Part shown: one piece after another, positions 6,575 to 13,869 of the stretch | Layout: the number at the start of each line of letters is the position of its first letter | Position numbering within the stretch: position 1 is the stretch's first letter | Source of the DNA: CBIFWW01 sp966186435 | GTDB taxonomy: Bacteria > Pseudomonadota > Gammaproteobacteria > Enterobacterales > Enterobacteriaceae | DNA: 18,498 bases | Direction: 5' to 3' | Assembly: GCA_966186435.1 (NCBI GenBank) | Contig: CBIFWW010000063.1 | Location: forward strand, 1 to 18,498 | Position numbers and translations under genes: made by a program | The notes under the pieces: generated by a model | Databases searched by the model: none | Told to the model about the DNA's origin: nothing | Seen by the model: only the letters and a program-made list of their open reading frames with translations

Positions 6575-8229
6575 TACCAGCTCCGGAATTTAGCAGGGGG
6601 GTTGTATAAACCACCGGACCATTCCACCAGATCGGCCACGCTGCCGGCGGCCAGCAGGGAACGGCTGGCGTCACTGCGGCGGATGCCCATATCTTCCGGG
6701 TAAACCACTTTGCCGCTGGAGCGCAATTCAGCCACCCGTTGGGCAGTCACACCCAGGCCGATATCAGTGATCCCGGCAACCGCAGCAACCATGGCACGGC
6801 GCTCTTCCAGGCTCTCCGCCCGGTAGAGATACGCAATCCCTTCTTCGGTGAGCACGTGGGTAACGTCATCGCCATAAATCATGACTGGTGCCAGCGGCAT
6901 CCCGGAGGACTGGGCCACATCAATCGCATCAAGTTTTTCCACGAAGGTGGGTTTCACGCCCGCCTGGAAGGTTTCCACCATCTGCACCACCAGCTTTTTA
7001 CCGCGTACCATAGGATCGGTATCGGTTTTCATATTCAGCCAGGCTGGCGTGGCGTGACGGCGGCCATGAGGATCGTGGCCCATATTGGGTGCACCACCGA
7101 AGCCAGATAAACGGCCACGGGTGACGGTAGAGGAGTTGGCATAGCCATCCACCTGCAAGGTGGAGCCAATAAACATATCGACCGCATACTGCCCGGCAAG
7201 CTGGCACATGGCGCGGTTGGAGCGCATCGAGCCATCAGAGCCGGTAAAGAACACATCAGGACGGGCGCGGATGTACTCTTCCATCCCCAGTTCCCCCCCG
7301 AAACAGTGCACGCTTTCAACCCAGCCGCTTTCAATGGCAGGGATCAACGTCGGATGCGGGTTTAACGTCCAGTGTTTACAGATTTTGCCTTTCAGCCCCA
7401 GGCGTTCACCGTAGGTTGGCAGCAGCAGTTCAATAGCGGCGGTGTTAAAGCCAATCCCGTGGTTGAGGGACTGCACCTGGTGTTCGGCGTAGATGCCTTT
7501 AATGGCCATCATCGCCATCAGGATATGTTCCTGTTTGATTAGGCGCGGGTCACGGGTGAACAATGGTTCGATAAAGAACGGCTTATCCGCCACCACCACA
7601 TAATCAATCCACGAGCCGGGGATATCCACGCGCGGCAGGTCGGTTTCATCATCCACCAGTTCATTGACCTGGGCGATAACAATACCGTCATGGAAGGCGG
7701 CGGCTTCCACTAGTGCCGGGGTATCCTCGGTGCTGGCCCCGGTATAAAGGTTGCCTTTACGGTCGGCTTTAAAACCGGCAATCAGCGCCACGTTGGGTGC
7801 CAAATCCACGTACAGGCGGGAGTAAAGCTCGATGTAGGTATGGATTGCGCCGATTTCTAACAGACCATCTTCCAAAAGTTGGGAGATACGCAGGCTCTGA
7901 GTGCCAGAGAAGGAGAAATCGAGCTTACGGGCGATGCCCTTTTCAAAAATATCGAGGTGTTCGCTACGGCCTACGCTTGGCATGATCATGTGCAGGTCAT
8001 GTACTTTAGTAGGGTTAACTTCAGCCAGAGAGCGTGAGAGGAAATCAGCCTGTTTCTGGTTATTACCTTCCAGTACTACCCGATCACCGGGGGCTAACAG
8101 TTTTTCTAGCGCGCCCACCAGGTCCCCAGTTGGGATAACCTTACCCTCTACCTGAAGGGAAGCCAGGCGACGCTGTTTTTCCGTACGGCGGGTATTCCAG
8201 GCCCGTGGCGGAGTCAGTCCAGCATTCAT
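6574..8229 (-). CDS. mdcA: MdcA, malonate decarboxylase alpha subunit (acetyl-S-ACP:malonate ACP transferase)
   Basis: A 551-residue CoA-transferase-like subunit. It swaps acetate for malonate on the MdcC thiol, so that malonyl-S-ACP is formed and acetate released. Conserved family blocks include GSDGSMRSNRAMCQLAGQ (about 330-347) and GFGGAPNMGHDPHGRRH (about 376-392). I chose the ATG at 8229 over an in-frame TTG two codons earlier. The ATG has a full AGGAGGT ribosome site at a 5-nt spacing, and the resulting length equals that of characterised alpha subunits. It is the first gene of the operon and is divergent from the 871-residue unknown protein across about 300 bp. The strong ribosome site suggests high expression. 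Confidence 0.96.
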   Translation of the reverse strand: MNAGLTPPRAWNTRRTEKQRRLASLQVEGKVIPTGDLVGALEKLLAPGDRVVLEGNNQKQADFLSRSLAEVNPTKVHDLHMIMPSVGRSEHLDIFEKGIARKLDFSFSGTQSLRISQLLEDGLLEIGAIHTYIELYSRLYVDLAPNVALIAGFKADRKGNLYTGASTEDTPALVEAAAFHDGIVIAQVNELVDDETDLPRVDIPGSWIDYVVVADKPFFIEPLFTRDPRLIKQEHILMAMMAIKGIYAEHQVQSLNHGIGFNTAAIELLLPTYGERLGLKGKICKHWTLNPHPTLIPAIESGWVESVHCFGGELGMEEYIRARPDVFFTGSDGSMRSNRAMCQLAGQYAVDMFIGSTLQVDGYANSSTVTRGRLSGFGGAPNMGHDPHGRRHATPAWLNMKTDTDPMVRGKKLVVQMVETFQAGVKPTFVEKLDAIDVAQSSGMPLAPVMIYGDDVTHVLTEEGIAYLYRAESLEERRAMVAAVAGITDIGLGVTAQRVAELRSSGKVVYPEDMGIRRSDASRSLLAAGSVADLVEWSGGLYNPPAKFRSW

Positions 8230-8530
8230 TATCAACCTCCTGAATCAGCAAACCATTTTGATTCGCTTCGCATAGTCCTAGTCTGCTATTTGACCGGCGG
8301 TACATCAATTAAGCACCCCGGGCAATCGTTAGCCTTAGAGTAATGATTGTGAATGTAACAATGTGACCCCGATCTATTTTTATCTCCGGTGATAAACATC
8401 ATTCCTCTCAGAAAAGCTCATTTTATAGCGCTGATATTCTGCGGGATTTCGTGATGAAGGTGTGGCTAACAGAAGGCGGTAGGTTATCGGAACGCAATAA
8501 CGCGTTTGGCACCTTACCTGGAGAATAGCC
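8230..8530. other. divergent intergenic region: mdc operon promoter and promoter of the 8531 gene
   Basis: This 301-bp stretch has no gene. It must hold the promoter of mdcABCDEFGH (leftward) and that of the unknown gene (rightward). I see a LysR-type operator candidate at 8346-8362, an imperfect repeat that overlaps it, and ribosome sites at both edges (AGGAGGT for mdcA, TGGAGAA for the 8531 gene). No consensus -35/-10 pair is clear in either direction, which is common for activator-dependent promoters. TTGTGA occurs twice as a direct repeat around the operator. Confidence 0.7.
8323..8362. promoter_or_regulatory. candidate MdcR (LysR-type) binding region
   Basis: ATTGT (8346-8350) and ACAAT (8358-8362) are perfect 5-bp arms around a 7-bp centre. 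This is a T-N11-A type palindrome centred about 125 bp upstream of the mdcA start, the size expected for a LysR recognition site. Toward mdcA, CAATCGTTA (8323-8331) and TAATGATTG (8341-8349) form a second inverted repeat (one mismatch) sharing bases with the first, in the place where an activation site would lie. Binding by MdcR is inferred. Confidence 0.5.
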
Positions 8531-11146
8531 ATGCAACTCGATTTCACACTGGCCATTACTGATAATGACTGGTACCCCACTGCAGAATTAAGCGACTTTA
8601 AAACTCAATCCGGCAATATTCCTGATATCCAGGACCGTATGATGCTGGTCTTCACTGGTCCGGGCAAAATGACCGCAGGCGACGTTTCCATTGAATGCCG
8701 CTCATGGATCAACTTTGACATTATGGTTGAAGCTACCGAAGTGGGTGGCGGCGAGTTTGACACGCTGGTGGTGATCACCGCACCGAATGGCGAAATCATC
8801 GGTAGCAATATTGAAAAAGTTCATCTGGGCCTAAACAAATCTTCCGATACCGCGCCAGAATGGTCGAGCTTTGCCGGGACTTTTGTTGCCGCAGCCGATG
8901 AGATGCCAAATATTAAAGGTAGCCTTTCCGTCGCCTGTGATGCTGCCCCGGCACAACTGGCAGACGCCAGCCTGGAACTGGTGCTTACCCACGGTGAAAA
9001 CAGCCACCGTATGGACGTGGTATGCGGCAAGGTTCAAGCCTTTGAACTGCCGTTTGGGGTTTATCAGGTGAGCGCGAACGCGCTGGTAAATGCCGATGCC
9101 ACCCGCCGGGCAAACACCCTGGTTAGCCTGAGCCAAATTGAAATTAAACAGGGGAGCACTTCTTCTCTGCACATCGGCTTTGGCGCTGTTGAAGCCAGCA
9201 CAACACTGGATTTAAACCTTGATTTCAGCGAATTCGCCGATTTGGAAGGGGAAGATCTGGAGGTGTACTATTTTGAAAACAATATCGAAAAGTTACGTTT
9301 CATTATGCGTAGCGGCGAGGAAAAGCGCCTTGAAGGGCTGCCAGTCTCTGGTAAGTTCCGCTTGTATATTCCAGCACTGCGCCTAAACAACCGCCATTAC
9401 GACTTCCCTGCGATGGACGGTCTGCTGGACGGCACTTTGCATCGTGCAGTCCTGGTAAGTGGCCAGGTGAAGATGATGATGGAAGACGTTACCGGCGCCC
9501 AACCACTCACCATTCAGGTGGCGGCTGAAAATGCGGTACCGGGTAAGAAGATTTCTCTGCGCATCACAGAAGAAAGTGTCACCGCGCCGCGTAACTACCG
9601 TTTCGATGGTATCGTGGCACAGAACGGCAGTGTGCAATCCCGTGATGCCATTGTACCAGGTCACTATAGCGTGGCGGCTCAAACCTTTATTGAAGATGCC
9701 ACCCTGCACTACGTAGAATCCGCACCGCAACTGGTTGTAACCCAGGGCCAGGCGGCGCGTCTGGACGTCTCCATTGTTACCGGTGCTGATCTGCGGGTGA
9801 AAGGCTTCCCGGAATTCCTGACCTTTGGCGGTTGCGCCAACATGTCCCCTACTAACGTCGATGACTTTGCCACAGCGCGCATCTCCTCGATTTTCAAATA
9901 CTCCGGGGATGACGGCATGGGCGATGCCGGTGACTTCCTTGATCCGGCCAAAGAACCTACCCTGCAAGTGATTAATATGGCCCGTGATGTATCGGCCAAG
10001 CTGGGTGGTGAGTCTGTCCTGCCAATGATGGTTTCCTACACCTGTAACCTGTCCCTGGGTGACGTGTTAAACATCATTAAAGATCCTGAACGCCACATGT
10101 ACAGCTTCGCCAACTTTATCCAGGCGCTGCAAATGGCTCAGGGGATGAAGGATGAGCAACACCCGGTGCCGGCTGGCTTTATCGTCAACCCGGATTACCT
10201 GGGCGAATGCCAGAAAACCGGCCTGCTGCCAACCCACGCTATTCCAGTGCGTCAACCGTTGGCAGAAGCCCTGGCGCACCACAATATCGACATCGAGGTT
10301 CCGGCTGCCATCACTGACACTCTGAAAGGCTACATCATGGGTGTGAACTGGCTGGTTCGCGCCGTGGCACCTGACGTGGTGCTGGGCTGGCAGGTTAACC
10401 TGTGGGGCGTAGGCGGCTCACAGTGGGTGTACAGCGATTTCGAATATGAAACCGCGTTCAATCCGGCAACTCAACAGATGGAACGGATGAACTACACCCC
10501 TGCACTGGCGGGCCAGAAGACGGCGGAATATGCCCTGCTGGTGGGTGTATTTGATGAGATCCCATGGAACAATAATGGGCAGGCCTGCGTGGCAAAAGGG
10601 GCTGATTTTATGGCCGTCGACCGTTACGAAGCTGATGACTTCACTATCCGCTCCTGGGCTAACGGTTACTGCTACTCCCCTTACGAGTGGGATCGCACTT
10701 TCGATTTCTGTGCTGCGGTAAGCCGCCATCTGCGTATGCCAGTACTGCCGTGGCAGTTCCCGGCCAGCCATTTGGCAACAGAGGCTGATGCCGTAGCGGA
10801 TGATTTCAACGATCAGCACTGGGGCAGCGGCGGTAGCTACATTCTGGGCCACCCGGAAGTGGGTTCAGATGTGAATGCCATTAACCCGAAACTGCTGGAT
10901 ATGGCTTTCAACCCGTCCTTCGAAGACATGATGACCGGTTCACCGCGGGCGCTGTTTGGCCGCACCACCTGGGATATCACCGAACCGCGCTATGTGGACT
11001 TCCCTGCTATGGGTATCTTCCACGTGCAGCTTGGCGGCGGGGCCACCACTGGCGTAGTCAGCGCCGTGGGCGACACCAGCGGCTGGGTTCGTAATAAGCT
11101 GAAGGCATACCGCAATACGCCGGTTGCTTTTAAAGATAAGAAGTAA
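8531..11146 (+). CDS. unrecognised multidomain protein, beta-sandwich modules plus TIM-barrel-like (glycoside-hydrolase-like) C-terminal half
   Basis: An 871-residue protein I do not recognise. Residues 1-125 read as a beta-rich module, perhaps carbohydrate-binding. Three further beta-sandwich-like stretches follow (about 130-215, 220-315 and 320-415). Two of these carry the same ending pattern: PFGVYQV...IEIKQGSTSSLHIGF (174-217) and VPGHYSV...LVVTQGQAARLDVSI (375-415), resembling prealbumin/CNA-B-type repeats. From about 420 there are alternating strands and helices with strand-end acidic or aromatic residues: PAGFIVNPDYLGE (547-559), PDVVLGWQVNLWG (614-626), GADFMAVDRYEADDF (690-704), RMPVLPWQF (735-743). 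This is suggestive of a sugar-cleaving TIM barrel, but no family or catalytic pair can be assigned. There is no signal peptide, Tat motif or membrane segment, and there are nine cysteines. It has a TGGAGAA ribosome site and is monocistronic with its own terminator. Enzyme activity is inference. Confidence 0.85.
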   Translation: MQLDFTLAITDNDWYPTAELSDFKTQSGNIPDIQDRMMLVFTGPGKMTAGDVSIECRSWINFDIMVEATEVGGGEFDTLVVITAPNGEIIGSNIEKVHLGLNKSSDTAPEWSSFAGTFVAAADEMPNIKGSLSVACDAAPAQLADASLELVLTHGENSHRMDVVCGKVQAFELPFGVYQVSANALVNADATRRANTLVSLSQIEIKQGSTSSLHIGFGAVEASTTLDLNLDFSEFADLEGEDLEVYYFENNIEKLRFIMRSGEEKRLEGLPVSGKFRLYIPALRLNNRHYDFPAMDGLLDGTLHRAVLVSGQVKMMMEDVTGAQPLTIQVAAENAVPGKKISLRITEESVTAPRNYRFDGIVAQNGSVQSRDAIVPGHYSVAAQTFIEDATLHYVESAPQLVVTQGQAARLDVSIVTGADLRVKGFPEFLTFGGCANMSPTNVDDFATARISSIFKYSGDDGMGDAGDFLDPAKEPTLQVINMARDVSAKLGGESVLPMMVSYTCNLSLGDVLNIIKDPERHMYSFANFIQALQMAQGMKDEQHPVPAGFIVNPDYLGECQKTGLLPTHAIPVRQPLAEALAHHNIDIEVPAAITDTLKGYIMGVNWLVRAVAPDVVLGWQVNLWGVGGSQWVYSDFEYETAFNPATQQMERMNYTPALAGQKTAEYALLVGVFDEIPWNNNGQACVAKGADFMAVDRYEADDFTIRSWANGYCYSPYEWDRTFDFCAAVSRHLRMPVLPWQFPASHLATEADAVADDFNDQHWGSGGSYILGHPEVGSDVNAINPKLLDMAFNPSFEDMMTGSPRALFGRTTWDITEPRYVDFPAMGIFHVQLGGGATTGVVSAVGDTSGWVRNKLKAYRNTPVAFKDKK

Positions 11147-11216
11147 CAGATAAACCCCGGCCATCACGCCTAATGGCGATCAGTTAAAGATCGGTTGGCC
11201 GGCCCGATGGTTGTGC

Positions 11217-11253
11217 AAAAATCCGTAATCCCACAGGGATTGCGGATTTTTTT
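11217..11253. terminator. bidirectional rho-independent terminator after the 8531 gene
   Basis: ATCCGTAATCCC pairs with GGGATTGCGGAT around the loop ACA (one G-U pair). It is flanked by AAAAA on the left and a run of seven T on the right. It ends transcripts from the 8531 gene and could also act on leftward transcripts from ftsP. Confidence 0.9.
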
Positions 11254-11344
11254 ATGACAGGTACAAGCAGACAAGCCTCTACCTGACAGCCCAACTGCGC
11301 ATACTTCTTGCAATAGAATTTGGAGAAATAACTAAGATAATGAA

Positions 11345-11363
11345 CGGAATACTAAGTATTCCG
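11345..11363. repeat. 19-bp perfect palindrome
   Basis: CGGAATACT and AGTATTCCG are perfect 9-bp arms around a single A. There is no T-run next to it. It lies 15 bp from a second, unrelated perfect palindrome. It may be an operator, an RNA hairpin in the 3' region of the ftsP transcript, or a remnant of a mobile repeat; nothing in the sequence decides. Confidence 0.6.
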
Positions 11364-11377
11364 GCGCGTTTTGTGCT

Positions 11378-11400
11378 GCCGTAACGCTAGGCGTTACGGC
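11378..11400. repeat. 23-bp perfect inverted repeat
   Basis: GCCGTAACGC and GCGTTACGGC are perfect 10-bp arms around TAG. There is no poly-T on either strand, so it is not a standard terminator. It sits 52 bp beyond the ftsP stop in ftsP orientation. Function unknown. Confidence 0.6.
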
Positions 11401-11451
11401 TACCTCCAAAAGCTTAACTGACTAACATGACGGCAACCGCCGGGTTTTGTT

Positions 11452-12864
11452 TTATGGAGCGGGGTTCACCACCACTTGCCCGATGGAGCCACGGTCGGCC
11501 ATCTCCAGGGTCTGGCTGCTGTACAAGAACGGGAAGTGATCCCAGGAAGGCTGACCAAAGTAAACCAGTAACTCCACTTGACCATCCACCCAGACAGTAT
11601 CCTTCCAACCGCGATCCTCCGGGAATGGCGCTGCGCCGTTAACGCTGCGCACCAGGAACTGCACCCCTTCCATATGGAAGGATTGCGGGGTATCCGCCCG
11701 AATGCGCCAGCGCTCCCAGCTCCCTTGCTGAGTACGTACATCAATGCGTTTCATATCCCACAGTTGGCCGTTGATACCTGGATCGTCATTCAGGGTGAGA
11801 TCACGCTCCCGGCTGGCGGCCTGCGTGAGGATCTCATCGGGCAGCAGACGGGTTGGCAACGCGTCAGTCACCAACGGCAGCAGCCCGGTTGGGCGCAGGG
11901 TCAACACCAAGGTTGATACCAGAATGCTGGAAGGCTCGAAGAACCCGCGCAGGCGATCCATGATGCTGGCCGCTTCGCCACAGGTGATCGACACTTCATC
12001 GCCATTGGTCATATCTACCAGGATTTCCCGGCGTTCACCCGGTGCCAGCGACAGCTGGGATACCGATACCGGCGCTGGCAGGAAGCCCTGATCGCCGCTG
12101 ATCACGTGGATTTTACGGCCATCGCTCATTTGTAGTTGATAGCGGCGAGCATTGGAAGCATTCAACAGACGCAGGCGTACCCAACCACGGGAAACCTCCA
12201 CATAGGGGCCTTGAACGCCGTTAACTAATAGGGTATCTCCAACGAAGCCACCGCTGCCCGGCTCGTTATATTCCGGTGCGCCAAAGTTATCCAGGCGCTT
12301 GTCCTGAATGATGACCGGGAAGTCATCCACCCCGTAGTGGTTTGGTACTGGCAGTGATTTACTCACTGCGTCTTCCACCAGCCACATCCCTGCCAGCCCC
12401 ATGTAAACCTGGCGCGCGGTGCGGTTAGGGGTATTGGCGTGATACCACAGGGTAGCCGCCGATTGGCGGATGGGCAGCACCGGCGCCCAGTCGGCGTTCG
12501 GGGTCATCATTCGCGCCGCGCCACCAATCAGTGGGCCGGGCACTTGCAGGCCAGCAATGGTCATCGCCACGTTTTCCTGAAGACGATTGCTGTAAATCAT
12601 CTTCACGTCATCGCCGCTCCACACCCGGATGGTCGGCCCCATATAGCGGCCGTTAACTCCCCATACCTGTGCTTTTGGCCCGCCGTTAAACGACCAATGA
12701 GCCCGTTGCATGGTTAGGAACAATGGCTGACCCCGGCGGGATTCCAGCAGCGGTGGTACCGGCAGCGGCTGTTGACTGCCCGCGGCGTTGGCCCTCAGTG
12801 GCAATGCACCTGCGCAAAGCGCAACCCCCGATGCCTGAATAAACTGACGCCGACTGAATGACAT
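11452..12864 (-). CDS. ftsP: FtsP (SufI), Tat-exported cell-division protein of the multicopper-oxidase fold
   Basis: A 470-residue periplasmic protein that supports the divisome under stress; it was formerly called SufI. The N-terminus MSFSRRQFIQASG is a twin-arginine Tat signal (SRRQFIQ at 4-10), with likely cleavage after the ANA at 25-27. The rest is three cupredoxin-like domains, nearly colinear with E. coli FtsP from memory, including the ends GFFEPSSILVSTLVLTLRPTG and MADRGSIGQ. As in that protein, the copper-binding histidine clusters of true laccases are not evident. The ATG at 12864 gives the Tat signal its usual position and has an ACGGAG site; an in-frame start 15 codons upstream would bury it. 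It lies downstream of plsC and parC, in the same orientation. Confidence 0.96.
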   Translation of the reverse strand: MSFSRRQFIQASGVALCAGALPLRANAAGSQQPLPVPPLLESRRGQPLFLTMQRAHWSFNGGPKAQVWGVNGRYMGPTIRVWSGDDVKMIYSNRLQENVAMTIAGLQVPGPLIGGAARMMTPNADWAPVLPIRQSAATLWYHANTPNRTARQVYMGLAGMWLVEDAVSKSLPVPNHYGVDDFPVIIQDKRLDNFGAPEYNEPGSGGFVGDTLLVNGVQGPYVEVSRGWVRLRLLNASNARRYQLQMSDGRKIHVISGDQGFLPAPVSVSQLSLAPGERREILVDMTNGDEVSITCGEAASIMDRLRGFFEPSSILVSTLVLTLRPTGLLPLVTDALPTRLLPDEILTQAASRERDLTLNDDPGINGQLWDMKRIDVRTQQGSWERWRIRADTPQSFHMEGVQFLVRSVNGAAPFPEDRGWKDTVWVDGQVELLVYFGQPSWDHFPFLYSSQTLEMADRGSIGQVVVNPAP

Positions 12865-12890
12865 AATTGCTCCGTGTAATACTGCAATAA

Positions 12891-12937
12891 GGCGGGCAGT
12901 GCCCGCCATTAAAAGAAAGAATCTCCCGCCAGGCGGG
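12891..12937 (-). promoter_or_regulatory. tandem GC-rich hairpins between plsC and ftsP
   Basis: Directly after the plsC stop, the transcript can fold CCCGCC-T-GGCGGG (complement of 12925-12937). A U-rich stretch follows, and then GGCGGGC-ACT-GCCCGCC (complement of 12891-12907). The first hairpin plus its U-rich tail could be a weak terminator. The arms of the two hairpins are also complementary to each other, so alternative pairing is possible. The ftsP ribosome site comes shortly after. Confidence 0.55.
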
Positions 12938-13693
12938 TTAATTTACAGGCTTATTGGTTACTTGACCGGCGGCTTCACGCTCGGCCACTTCGCTATCCAG
13001 CTGGCTGATTTTCTCTTCCATGATATTACGGCAATGGGTGGCTAACTTACGCACCTGATCTTTACCCCATTGACTGGTGTCTACCGGCGGCAGCATCTCA
13101 ACAATCACCAAGCCGTTGTTCCAACGGTTGAGTTTGATTTTGTTGCTGGTATTAGAGACACACACTGGAATAATCGGCACCCCGGCGGCAAGGGCAGCGT
13201 GAAACGCCCCGGTTTTAAAGGGCAGTAGGCCACGGCCACGGCTACGGGTGCCTTCCGGGAACATCCAAATAGAGATTCGTTTCTTTTTGAAGTGGCTCAC
13301 CACCTCAGCAATGGTGCTATGGGCCTTGGTACGGTTATTACGGTCAATCAACAGGTTGCCGGTCAACCAATACAGCTGGCCGAACAGTGGGATCCACAGC
13401 AGGCTCTTTTTACCCACCGTCACCGTGGGGGGTAATACGATGTTAGAGGCCGTCACCATGTCATAGTTATTTTGGTGGTTGGCAATGTAAATCGCATTAC
13501 CAAAGTCCTGGTAACCCTGCGGATAACGTAGCTCAACCTTAAGGCCAAACAGCGGGGCCATACGGCCAAACATGCGCCCGAAGGTGGAGACATGGCGCGG
13601 GTTACGTGGGCTGAACAGGCACCAGATAGACCCACAAATACAGACCAGAATGCAGTAAATAACAACGAGAATAAAACGAACAATCGCTAACAT
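12938..13693 (-). CDS. plsC: PlsC, 1-acyl-sn-glycerol-3-phosphate acyltransferase
   Basis: A 251-residue inner-membrane acyltransferase. It adds the second acyl chain to lysophosphatidic acid to give phosphatidic acid, a central step of phospholipid synthesis. One N-terminal membrane segment (about 3-27) precedes the family motifs: HQNNYD (73-78), the catalytic H-x4-D, and FPEGTRSRG (145-153), which binds the glycerol phosphate. I chose the ATG at 13693 because the protein then starts MLAIVRF, matching E. coli PlsC, and has an AGAGG site; a start six codons upstream is less likely. E. coli PlsC is 245 residues, so this copy has a slightly longer C-terminal tail. It follows parC after 176 bp and precedes ftsP. 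Confidence 0.97.
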   Translation of the reverse strand: MLAIVRFILVVIYCILVCICGSIWCLFSPRNPRHVSTFGRMFGRMAPLFGLKVELRYPQGYQDFGNAIYIANHQNNYDMVTASNIVLPPTVTVGKKSLLWIPLFGQLYWLTGNLLIDRNNRTKAHSTIAEVVSHFKKKRISIWMFPEGTRSRGRGLLPFKTGAFHAALAAGVPIIPVCVSNTSNKIKLNRWNNGLVIVEMLPPVDTSQWGKDQVRKLATHCRNIMEEKISQLDSEVAEREAAGQVTNKPVN

Positions 13694-13844
13694 AACAACC
13701 TCTGGAGGCACATCCGTCGCTAACCTGAAAGCTTATGGGATGTGACTGCTAATAGCTTGTAATAATGGAGGTTCCTGAACCGCTATTGTTATGCGCAAAT
13801 CGGCGTTACACAATGGCGCTCAGGAAAAAAACTGTAGGATTTAC

Positions 13845-13862
13845 GGCGCGCGTGCACGCGCC
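13845..13862 (-). repeat. GC-rich hairpin just after parC
   Basis: GGCGCG and CGCGCC form 6-bp arms around a 6-base centre, starting 7 bp past the parC stop (a 14-bp perfect palindrome overlaps it). On the minus strand a T-run follows only about 15 bases later, so it is at best an imperfect terminator that would let some transcription into plsC. Confidence 0.5.
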
Positions 13863-13869
13863 ATATCAA

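Larger units (their letters stand above)
11147..11451. other. non-coding gap with a terminator and two perfect palindromes
   Basis: These 305 bases between the unknown gene and ftsP (whose 3' ends converge) hold no supported gene. In order there are a small GCCAT...ATGGC hairpin near 11160-11178, a strong bidirectional terminator at 11217-11253, and perfect palindromes at 11345-11363 and 11378-11400. After these comes ordinary sequence up to the ftsP stop, including a short CGGC/GCCG hairpin near 11430. Confidence 0.7.

Noticed and set aside
1..8229. mdc cluster as a classical tRNA-Phe integrative island
   Set aside because: Such islands insert at the 3' end of the tRNA. Here the cluster is on the 5' side, the tRNA promoter is intact, and no integrase or att repeat is visible. 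The 3' side is outside the window.
8230..8235. TTG start of mdcA two codons upstream of the ATG
   Set aside because: It would fall in the spacer just after the AGGAGGT ribosome site, leaving almost no spacing, and the ATG at 8229 gives the standard 551-residue length.
8348..8366. CRP site in the mdcA upstream region
   Set aside because: TGTGA occurs twice but as a direct repeat, without the inverted TCACA half-site at the proper spacing.
9383..9967. 194-residue open frame on the minus strand inside the 8531 gene
   Set aside because: The plus-strand frame is continuous over 871 codons with a good ribosome site and terminator; the antisense frame has no such support.
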